Source of the DNA: Clostridia bacterium
GTDB lineage: Bacteria > Bacillota_A > Clostridia > Oscillospirales > Acutalibacteraceae
Direction of reading: 5' to 3'
Length of the DNA stretch: 7,617 nucleotides
Assembly: GCA_017390825.1 (NCBI GenBank)
Contig: JAFPAK010000214.1
Coordinates: 1-7,617 of the forward strand
The first letter of the stretch is position 1; the number at the start of each line of letters is the position of its first letter. Under the pieces are notes generated by a model. The model searched no databases. It was not told the origin of the DNA and worked only from the letters and a program-made list of their open reading frames with translations. The translations under genes were made by a program, and so were the position numbers. This document shows positions 1 to 6,318 of the stretch, one piece after another.

Positions 1-318
1 ATGAGCCTCAAGTGTGGAACGGATTACATCCCATTCGCCATTGGTTCTAACACTATTTAAAATAAGTTCTGACGGTTCAAAATGAGAAGTTAATGTGTAC
101 TGAAAATCGGAGGATACATCGGCTATCTTATACAGCTTTACAGATACGTCCTCAAAGGCTGTTCCGTCACAAGTATAAGTGAGTGTCAACATACATTCTT
201 GGTTCACGTTGATTGGTTCAGATGCATCGGTTGTGGAAGCTGCCATTGCATAACATGGCGTTAACCAAAAGTAAAGACAGATTAAAGCTATCATTACTGC
301 CATTCTTCTTTTAGCCAT
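1..318 (-). CDS. Secreted pilin-like surface protein, N-terminal part (cut by window edge)
   Basis: An open frame of 106 codons runs off the left edge of the window, so the C-terminus, including any sorting signal, is not visible. The ATG at 318 is preceded by AAAGGAGG with 7 nt spacing. A second in-frame ATG at 303 is less well placed. Residues 1-26 look like a Sec signal peptide: K3-R5 positive charge, a hydrophobic core around 7-19, and a likely cut near AMA at 24-26. After that comes a beta-rich segment with the text VSVKLYKIADVSSDF (58-72), which resembles the first strand and loop of SpaA/CnaB-like minor pilins from Clostridia. C42 and C50 could form a disulfide. The gene overlaps the 3' end of the sortase gene by 25 bp, suggesting coupled translation. 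Its position after the sortase makes a minor or basal pilin plausible; another kind of secreted protein cannot be excluded. Confidence 0.75.
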   Translation of the reverse strand, partial: MAKRRMAVMIALICLYFWLTPCYAMAASTTDASEPINVNQECMLTLTYTCDGTAFEDVSVKLYKIADVSSDFQYTLTSHFEPSELILNSVRTNGEWDVIRSTLEAH

Positions 319-1157
319 TCATCTTCCTCCTTTGAGATGAGGGGTTTGCTTCCCTTATCTCGATATTTTATCATCAAAACAATCAATAGAATTAGCAGAA
401 TCGGAGCAGCCACAACAGGAGTTGCCACAAGAGAATCGATTCGATAAGCGTTGGACGTAACGTGCAGCACAGGTGCCGCATTTTCAATTCGAGTACCTCG
501 AACTAATAGTCTGTGAGAATTGATGCCGTAGGGGGTACAGGTGAGCAAGGTGCAATAATCTTCTCCCTGCGCAATTTTTATATCATTGCTTTCGCTGGGA
601 AGAACAACCTTAATTTGATCCACCTGATAGGTAACGGTTCGGTTGAGAACGGTTATCATAAATGTATCGCCAACTTCCATTTTATTGAGTTCGGTGAAAA
701 GTTTGGCGTGCGGAAGTCCTCGATGTGCCGATAATACACAGTGGGTGTTCTTTCCTCCTACAGGCAAAGAAGTGCCCTCTAAATGACCGCAAGCCATATT
801 TAGCACTTCGGTTGAAATGCCGTGATATAGCGGCAATTCCACGCCAATTTTTGGAATGGACACATAGCCCATAATACCTGTTCCGTTCACATTAAGAATA
901 TCATTATATCTCTTAAGCTCACGGTATTCGGTTAACGGAAAATCCAGTTCGTTTAGCGCGGCATTATAGTTTTCGGCCGCTTCAAAAAAAGCATCGTAAT
1001 CTTGCGGTTTCAAGGAAGCCAAAACTTCTCGATAATTATCCACCGCTCGCGATTGCGTTTTAGAGTTCCAATATTGGCTAACAGATGGATAAAGAAGTCC
1101 ACAAACGCCTACGAACAATATCAAAACCAATATAACCCCTGTTTTATTTTTTTTCAT
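294..1157 (-). CDS. srtC: Class C (pilus) sortase
   Basis: A membrane transpeptidase of 287 residues that cleaves LPXTG signals and joins pilins by isopeptide bonds on the outer face of the membrane. The N-terminal membrane segment is about 7-24 and the C-terminal one about 243-263; two membrane anchors are typical of class C. The catalytic His is H145 in LSAHRGLP, the Cys is C207 in TLLTCTPYG and the Arg is R216 in SHRLLVRG. The conserved core from NGTGIMGYVSIPKIGVELP (91-109) through HLEGTSLPVGG (125-135) is intact. The lid region usually carries an Asp-Pro-aromatic motif; here the segment reads LDFPL (71-75), so the order is changed. Extra cysteines occur at 123, 140 and 202. It follows the major pilin, so it is the probable polymerase of this pilus. 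The ATG at 1157 has a modest AGAGGGTGA site upstream. The class assignment is firm; the pilins it uses are inferred from the neighbourhood. Confidence 0.96.
   Translation of the reverse strand: MKKNKTGVILVLILFVGVCGLLYPSVSQYWNSKTQSRAVDNYREVLASLKPQDYDAFFEAAENYNAALNELDFPLTEYRELKRYNDILNVNGTGIMGYVSIPKIGVELPLYHGISTEVLNMACGHLEGTSLPVGGKNTHCVLSAHRGLPHAKLFTELNKMEVGDTFMITVLNRTVTYQVDQIKVVLPSESNDIKIAQGEDYCTLLTCTPYGINSHRLLVRGTRIENAAPVLHVTSNAYRIDSLVATPVVAAPILLILLIVLMIKYRDKGSKPLISKEEDEWLKEEWQ
326..333 (-). promoter_or_regulatory. Ribosome binding site for the last, truncated gene
   Basis: AAAGGAGG lies 7 nt before the ATG at 318 and inside the sortase coding region. It fixes the start of the downstream secreted protein. 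A closer ATG (at 322) is in another frame and meets a stop after two more codons. Confidence 0.7.
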
Positions 1158-1200
1158 AAGTATTTGTCACCCTCTTTATCTTAGGTTAATAATTTCGAGA

Positions 1201-1234
1201 AAGCGGCGGATAGCGGATACACTATCCGCCGCTT
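1201..1234 (-). other. Strong stem-loop between major pilin and sortase
   Basis: The arms AAGCGGCGGATAG (1201-1213) and CTATCCGCCGCTT (1222-1234) are perfect 13-base inverted repeats around an 8-nt loop. In the transcript the stem is followed by TCTCGAAATT rather than a run of U, so it is not a classic intrinsic terminator in this direction. It lies 39 nt after the pilin stop codon. A likely role is 3' protection of the abundant pilin mRNA or partial termination, lowering sortase expression relative to pilin. The structure is seen; the role is inferred. Confidence 0.7.
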
Positions 1235-1273
1235 ATCTCAACGCAAAATAAACTTAAACCGTTTTAGAAAGAA

Positions 1274-2764
1274 TTAGTCCTCAAAAACAGACATTTTCTT
1301 GCGGGTAATCATAAACACACCCGCCAAGAGAACGAGCGCAGCGCCACCGGCGATCAACCACATGGTACCGGCAGCACCCGTTTCGGGAAGAGCCGTACCG
1401 GAGAGGTTGGTAATTTTTCCTGTGATAACACCGGAGAACACGCCATCGGTCTCTTCAACCGTTCCGAACCCACTCGTCAAAGTGGTGAGATCGTCTTCTG
1501 TGTAGGTTGCAGCCACGGTGAATTCAACATCGGAGCTTTTGTTGTAACCGGCAGGAACAACGCTTTCCTCCAATTTGTAATCGCCGGCATCGAGGCCTTT
1601 AAAGGTGAAGGTTGTGCCGTCATTGCTCTTTACAGCAGTAATGTTAGCAGGATTATAGTTGCCATTGGAATCCTTTTTGTAAAGGGTAAACTCGGCACCT
1701 TTTAACGGAACATTTTCGTCATTGCCCACAGTCGTAACCTTGTTAACAACCAACTGATAGGTATACACGTTTACGCGATCGGAAATTTTACCGGTAGTAT
1801 CGCCGTAAGGATCGTTAGAGAACACTAAGTCAACCACGTTATCGTTGCCGACTTCGCCAATTTCGGCGGCATTTGTTAACGTTGCATCATAAGTAACCAC
1901 AATCTCGGTGGCAGCCGTAACGCCTGCGATATCCTTAAGATCCGCAAAAATCACTTCAAAATCATAACCTGTTGTCACGTTTTCGGTTTCGATATCGTAG
2001 TCGTCATCGCCAAAAGTAACGTTATTTGCGGTAACTGTAATGGTATCAGCTTTCAAGGTGAAGCCATCCGCCAATTTATCCATAAATTTCAGCTCGTATG
2101 CGTCATAAGAAGCATAGTTTGCGGGCAACGTAGCCGTAAGCTTAAAGGAAACGGTATCGCCGATATCGTAGTCGGCAGCATCTTGCCACGAACCGGGGGT
2201 ATTGTTGGAATCATTAACTTCCAAAACTTGTTTTACGATTGTGGGAGTGGCGGTTTTGGGGTTGATTTCAAGCGTGTCTAAACCTGCGGTTTTTAATAGA
2301 ACAACCGAGTGTGCTTCATCATCATCAAGATCATTACCTGTAACATCGGCAAACAACCAGTAACCTTGTGCGAGAGAAGTGGTAGTTTTGGTTACAGTTG
2401 CATCCGGATCCAGATGTTTAATAGCGCGATAGATTGTATCCGCTACGGTCTGTGCATCGCCTTTGTTATCCTCTAAATAAGCCAGAACGCCCGCGAGGTT
2501 ATCACTACTGGCAATACCTTTTAAGATATCAAAATAAGGGTTATTGTTTGCTACCGTGTAAGAATAGTTGTAGCAATCATCGTCACAAGCTCCCTCGTGC
2601 GCAACGTGACCGCTCTTTAAGCTGCTTGTTGCGTCGAGCAATTTATAGGCCTCGTAGGTACGAGTGGCATCTTCGATGGTGATGTTGGTGTCGGCTGCCA
2701 ATACAGACATGCTAAACGTAAAGAGAAGTGCGATTGCCAAGAAAATGGATACTAACTTTTTCAT
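1274..2764 (-). CDS. Major pilin, LPETG-anchored, isopeptide-forming (SpaA/FimA type)
   Basis: The shaft subunit of a sortase-built pilus, 496 residues from the ATG at 2764. This start is chosen because a signal peptide begins right there (MKKLVSIFL, core to about 20, cut near VLA-A at 21-24) and an AAAGGA site precedes it. The frame is open to a TTG at 2827, but that would add a lysine-rich leader. Domains in order: an N-terminal domain (about 25-170) with an inserted HVAHEGACDDDC stretch (54-64); a pilin motif-like EINPK whose K170 is the candidate cross-linking lysine; a second domain (about 171-335) with candidate Lys-Asn pair K178/N317 in VKQV and FSNDP; and a CnaB domain (about 336-450) with K342 and E-box YKLEESVVPAGY (396-407, E400). 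The sorting signal is LPETG (459-463), followed by a hydrophobic segment and the charged tail RKK. Length and layout are usual for the family. It sits directly before the class C sortase. Domain boundaries and bond pairs are inferred by motif. Confidence 0.93.
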   Translation of the reverse strand: MKKLVSIFLAIALLFTFSMSVLAADTNITIEDATRTYEAYKLLDATSSLKSGHVAHEGACDDDCYNYSYTVANNNPYFDILKGIASSDNLAGVLAYLEDNKGDAQTVADTIYRAIKHLDPDATVTKTTTSLAQGYWLFADVTGNDLDDDEAHSVVLLKTAGLDTLEINPKTATPTIVKQVLEVNDSNNTPGSWQDAADYDIGDTVSFKLTATLPANYASYDAYELKFMDKLADGFTLKADTITVTANNVTFGDDDYDIETENVTTGYDFEVIFADLKDIAGVTAATEIVVTYDATLTNAAEIGEVGNDNVVDLVFSNDPYGDTTGKISDRVNVYTYQLVVNKVTTVGNDENVPLKGAEFTLYKKDSNGNYNPANITAVKSNDGTTFTFKGLDAGDYKLEESVVPAGYNKSSDVEFTVAATYTEDDLTTLTSGFGTVEETDGVFSGVITGKITNLSGTALPETGAAGTMWLIAGGAALVLLAGVFMITRKKMSVFED

Positions 2765-2774
2765 AATCTTTTTT

Positions 2775-2780
2775 CCTTTC
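2775..2780 (-). promoter_or_regulatory. Ribosome binding site that decides the pilin start
   Basis: GAAAGG followed by A-rich sequence lies 10 nt before the ATG at 2764. The match is weaker than the AGGAGG sites of neighbouring genes, but the A-rich context is favourable. The upstream TTG at 2827 has no comparable site. Confidence 0.5.
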
Positions 2781-2798
2781 TTTTTTGAGTCTTTTTTT

Positions 2799-2832
2799 AT
2801 TTTTTGATTCATCTTCGGCGCTTTCAAGCCGA
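2799..2832 (-). promoter_or_regulatory. Possible weak promoter and small hairpin before the major pilin
   Basis: In the 77-bp gap between adhesin and pilin, TTGAAA (2822-2827) is followed after 17 nt by AAAAAT (2799-2804), which matches the -10 consensus at four of six positions. The -35-like element lies in the loop of a 5-bp inverted repeat, TCGGC/GCCGA (2815-2819 and 2828-2832). An internal promoter would help explain a high ratio of shaft to tip subunit. The A-rich region makes chance matches likely, so this is tentative. Confidence 0.2.
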
Positions 2833-2842
2833 GAAAGGGAAG

Positions 2843-5800
2843 CTATCCAACACCCCTCCTTCCTCGCTTGCGCCTTCGAATGAATCTATATACAAGCGGT
2901 ACAATAATACATATTGCACTCGCAAGTAACAAGGGATGAATACCGATGCCGCCGGTTGACGGCAAATCGTAAGTTAACAGATCGTTGGTTATTTCAATTT
3001 CACTGATTGTATTGATGGGAACACGAACGGCATTGGTTCCTGCAGTAACTTCCTTAAAGGCATCACACGAGCCATCGGGCGATGCACAGAACACAAACCA
3101 ATACTGCTTATCGCTTAATTGATACCCAGACGGTGCTTCTAACTCTTGTATATAATAGAGCAGATGCTCTTTAAGAACAATACCGTTAGCAACGTCGGTT
3201 GCAAATAGTATGTTTCCGTTTTCATCCGTCTCGCGAGCTATAATCAAGTGACCTTGTTCATCAAATAATCCAAACTTAGCATTTGGCAGCGGGCTGTTTG
3301 TCTCAGCTGCTTTTTTGTTTATCTCTATGCCAAAACGCTTTGAGGCAAGGGTAACGTTTGTGTAGGTTTTTTCGGTAGTTTCATCGGTGATTTCAACCTT
3401 TTTATTCCACAAACTAATCGACGCCTCATTTTGATATTTAATTACCGGTACTGTGCCTGCGCCCGCCTGAACCACTACCGTAGTATCGTAATCTAAATAA
3501 TAAGTAACAGGTTTAGGGTGTAGTATGTCTATTTCCAGCACGTGTGCGTGCCCTTCATCCTCGTGGCCACTGTCATCCAAATCAACGTTGTACCTATATT
3601 CGTAATCAACGCCCTCTTGCAGCACGGTGCGGTTGCCGTCAATATCCACCGCCGATACGACCAAAGTACCGCGGATAAACGATATTGTTTCGGTCATTTC
3701 GTCACGAATGGTAATCGGCGAACCGTCTCCCAATACTATCTTGGACTCGTTAACTGTGATTTGATATTTTACAATATAATCCTTGGTTGCTTCAATCCAT
3801 TCTTTTTCGAGAATATTCGGTATCGGCACCCAAGCCGCCGTATCGATAGCGTCACCGTCGCCGTTCGAAAGTCTTGCTTTGTTTAGCACAGAGCGATTTT
3901 GACTGTTATGAGCATTTATAATGGACATATCCGTTGTTTCGTATGTAATCGTAAACGTTGTGTCCTCGTATTCATTCCAACAGTCGCAATAAGCACGAGT
4001 GGGCTCATAATCTCGCCAATCATTCCCATTACGTCCGCAAGGTCGCTCATCGCACTCGCATCGTTTTAAGAAAATCAGTTGATTTACATTATTCCCCTCA
4101 GCGTAATCGCTCTTCCACGACCAAACCGCAAATGCGTACGGATCATCCTCGGTAGCGTAAGGTGCGTAGGGAACGTTGATGGTAGTGCCATAATAGTTAG
4201 CCGTAACCGTTGCTTTATCAAGAGTATTAAAAACGCCGCCAACGATTTGACCGTTTTGATCAAGAATGCACATCTCGTCTACAATTGACCACATATATTC
4301 AACTTCATACGTGTTGTCTTCATTCAGCTTGCTGGCGGGTATAGTCGCCTGCATTTCCCAAATGAATTTACCACCGTTAGCATCCGAAACAAAGGTGCCG
4401 TTTTTCGTTATGGTGGTATTTACGTGGGTTTGCGTATGCGCGGCCCAGCCCTCTGTTTCTTGGTTATCAACAGAAACTTCGTTAACATATTCGAGAGAGC
4501 CCGCAATATCGATATCCACCGGCGTTGTCGTGTATTCAGCGTAATACGTAAAGCCCTCGTTACCAAGAATCAAGGTTCCCCCGCATATGCTACAGGTTAT
4601 GGTTTCGGGCATTATGTAGCTCCAGCCATCTTCATTCCACTCCACCAAATTCGGATCATCCGGGTAAACAGTCCATTTATGCCAATTCCATTCAGTGCTG
4701 TTCTCCGTTGTTCCTGATACACCAAATGTGATACCTGCTGCTATATCCGATTCGGAATAATAGTGATCTTGACTCCAGTAATGCTTAACCACTCTATCGG
4801 TTAGTGTGCTTCCCGGTATAGCGGAGTTTTTATTACCTATGATTTCAACCGTCCAGTATATTTTATCCGGATCGATTTTGTGGGTTTTACCCGGCACTAA
4901 AGCGTTATCGGGATGTCCTTGTTCACCCCATTTAACTATCTGAGTATCCAATACTTCTTCATGTTTTTCCAATACTGTAACAGTAACCTTACCGTCAAAA
5001 TCAATGGGTTCCTCTTGCACCGGGAAATGAATTCCCATTGTAGCACTAATGATAACATCGGAAAGGTCGTTCACATTATCTAAGTATAGAGTCATTAAAC
5101 CTGTATCCGATATCTCCCAAGAGCCAACAACAGTGCCGTCTTCCAACTTGAAAGGTTTGCTATCAGGCGCTATATCCGCACCGAGCGGGAATTGATATAC
5201 ATACGTGCCGTTTTCCAAGCCGTTCGGTGCGGAACAACTCAAGGTTATTCTATAGCTTTCATCGCTATATACCATATAGTTGCCGTTATGATCTTTGGAT
5301 ACCTCGTGATCGTACATATCCACCAGGGTAATGTAATATGTACCACCGGTTTTGTGTAAATAAGATATCAAATCGATCGGCGTTGTTTCAGTTTCTGCAT
5401 TTTGCAAACTATTGGTTATGGCCGATTGTTGCATTGCCACAGAACCGCTATCAAGCACATGCACCGCAGGATCATTTGATATATCTAATAAATCAATTTC
5501 GGATAGTTGTTTTCCCGTTTGCCCCCATCCTGAAATAGAATTATCCGCTATCGATACTAAACTCGTTTGCACTGAGCCTTCTATATCGCCACGCACAACG
5601 TAAACCGCCGTTGAAAAGGTTTCGATAACAATACCTACCGTGTTATCCTTAAAGAATATCAAATCACCTTCCACAGGGATATAGTTGCCTACCGCCACAT
5701 ATTTACCGAGCAGCTCCCATTGTTCTGCCATAGAGTTAGCACCTGTGTTTGTGGGGAATTCATCGGCACTCGCACCCGCAAAATGTAAGCAGAACGATAC

Positions 5801-6280
5801 AAAGGTGGCCGACCAATCGCTGTAAGGTGTTCCGTACCACGCGCCATATCGCGTGTAACCATGTCGTACACCGTCTTGGTCCACCTGAAAATTCAGATTG
5901 CTTTCGGAATAGCCAACCTGCGTTTTGGCAACACCAACCAAATCCTCACTAAGGTTTCCCGTGAAAGGATACTGTTCAAACATTTTTTGCCAATCGAGTT
6001 GCGATTCAATATCTGCCGTTTCATCGGAATAACATTCCACAGTGTGAACGTGTTCGGTTAGCTGACAAGTCGTTTCTTCGTTTTGGCATAATTCATCGTG
6101 AGTATGTTCGGTTATACCGCAATCAGCATTTCCTGCTAACGTTAGACCGGGTTGGCGCAAAGACCAGAAAACATCTAACGAAACTACGAGGGAGAGAACA
6201 AGCAGAACAGCAAGCATCCGCATTCTTCTTATTCTTTTCCTTTTTAGCTTCTTTAGGGCTTGGCCTAAAACATCCTGCAC
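2843..6280 (-). CDS. Large LPSTG-anchored pilus adhesin/tip protein with degenerate CHAP-like domain
   Basis: A 1145-residue cell-wall-linked protein, probably the pilus tip or ancillary adhesin. The GTG start at 6280 is supported by AAAGGAGG 7 nt upstream. A basic N-terminus (10-22) and hydrophobic segment (23-40) form the export signal. Two Cys/His repeats (54-65, 72-83) follow. Residues about 110-255 resemble CHAP/amidase-like domains of clostridial surface proteins (VGVAKTQVGY, GYTRYGAWYGTPYSDW, VEGDLIFF), but Ser157 and Thr214 stand where catalytic Cys and His are expected. Next come a beta domain (about 310-435) and three large immunoglobulin-like domains, each with a candidate Lys near its start (K450, K626, K826) and Asn near its end (N600, N800, N951). 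CxxC (563-566) and a Cys-rich insert (741-767) lie within them. The C-terminal SpaA/CnaB domain has K989 and E-box YIQELEAPSGY (1043-1053). LPSTG (1106-1110), a hydrophobic stretch and RRRKRGRR complete the sorting signal. The gene precedes the major pilin. The binding target is unknown. Confidence 0.9.
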   Translation of the reverse strand: MQDVLGQALKKLKRKRIRRMRMLAVLLVLSLVVSLDVFWSLRQPGLTLAGNADCGITEHTHDELCQNEETTCQLTEHVHTVECYSDETADIESQLDWQKMFEQYPFTGNLSEDLVGVAKTQVGYSESNLNFQVDQDGVRHGYTRYGAWYGTPYSDWSATFVSFCLHFAGASADEFPTNTGANSMAEQWELLGKYVAVGNYIPVEGDLIFFKDNTVGIVIETFSTAVYVVRGDIEGSVQTSLVSIADNSISGWGQTGKQLSEIDLLDISNDPAVHVLDSGSVAMQQSAITNSLQNAETETTPIDLISYLHKTGGTYYITLVDMYDHEVSKDHNGNYMVYSDESYRITLSCSAPNGLENGTYVYQFPLGADIAPDSKPFKLEDGTVVGSWEISDTGLMTLYLDNVNDLSDVIISATMGIHFPVQEEPIDFDGKVTVTVLEKHEEVLDTQIVKWGEQGHPDNALVPGKTHKIDPDKIYWTVEIIGNKNSAIPGSTLTDRVVKHYWSQDHYYSESDIAAGITFGVSGTTENSTEWNWHKWTVYPDDPNLVEWNEDGWSYIMPETITCSICGGTLILGNEGFTYYAEYTTTPVDIDIAGSLEYVNEVSVDNQETEGWAAHTQTHVNTTITKNGTFVSDANGGKFIWEMQATIPASKLNEDNTYEVEYMWSIVDEMCILDQNGQIVGGVFNTLDKATVTANYYGTTINVPYAPYATEDDPYAFAVWSWKSDYAEGNNVNQLIFLKRCECDERPCGRNGNDWRDYEPTRAYCDCWNEYEDTTFTITYETTDMSIINAHNSQNRSVLNKARLSNGDGDAIDTAAWVPIPNILEKEWIEATKDYIVKYQITVNESKIVLGDGSPITIRDEMTETISFIRGTLVVSAVDIDGNRTVLQEGVDYEYRYNVDLDDSGHEDEGHAHVLEIDILHPKPVTYYLDYDTTVVVQAGAGTVPVIKYQNEASISLWNKKVEITDETTEKTYTNVTLASKRFGIEINKKAAETNSPLPNAKFGLFDEQGHLIIARETDENGNILFATDVANGIVLKEHLLYYIQELEAPSGYQLSDKQYWFVFCASPDGSCDAFKEVTAGTNAVRVPINTISEIEITNDLLTYDLPSTGGIGIHPLLLASAICIIVPLVYRFIRRRKRGRRGVG
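6032..6121 (-). repeat. Tandem Cys/His motif near the adhesin N-terminus
   Basis: Two copies of C-x3-E-H-x-H-x3-C occur at an 18-residue period in the adhesin: CGITEHTHDELC (residues 54-65) and CQLTEHVHTVEC (72-83). TEH-x-H is identical in both. Similar repeats are common just after the signal peptide of clostridial LPXTG proteins. Metal binding or disulfide formation are both possible; nothing here decides between them. Confidence 0.65.
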
Positions 6281-6287
6281 ATCTCTC

Positions 6288-6295
6288 CCTCCTTT
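6288..6295 (-). promoter_or_regulatory. Ribosome binding site that decides the adhesin GTG start
   Basis: AAAGGAGG lies 7 nt before the GTG at 6280, an ideal spacing. Nearby ATG codons at 6282 and 6273 are in another frame and close quickly, so GTG is the best start despite being a rarer codon. Confidence 0.75.
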
Positions 6296-6318
6296 CTTTT
6301 TAGTGATCTTAAATGCTT

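Noticed and set aside
253..258. Cys22 of the truncated secreted protein as a lipoprotein site
   Set aside because: The preceding residues are L-T-P; Pro before Cys does not fit a lipobox, and an AMA cut site follows shortly after.
1201..1234. Intrinsic terminator ending the pilin transcript
   Set aside because: Neither strand has a proper T-run directly after the stem, so only a stem-loop is claimed.
2765..2827. Upstream in-frame extension of the major pilin to a TTG (or an ATG at 2812)
   Set aside because: It would put a lysine-rich leader before a complete signal peptide, and no good ribosome site precedes either codon; the ATG at 2764 has both a site and a fitting signal peptide.
2815..2832. 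Terminator hairpin after the adhesin gene
   Set aside because: The stem is only 5 bp and is followed by A-rich, not T-rich, sequence in the reading direction.
3542..3886. Plus-strand open frame of 114 codons, and other shorter plus-strand frames across the locus
   Set aside because: They lie opposite well-supported coding sequence, show no recognisable domain, and have no ribosome site of note; they are antisense shadows.
5689..5871. Minus-strand 60-codon frame inside the adhesin gene
   Set aside because: It is an alternate frame of the adhesin CHAP-like region without its own signals.
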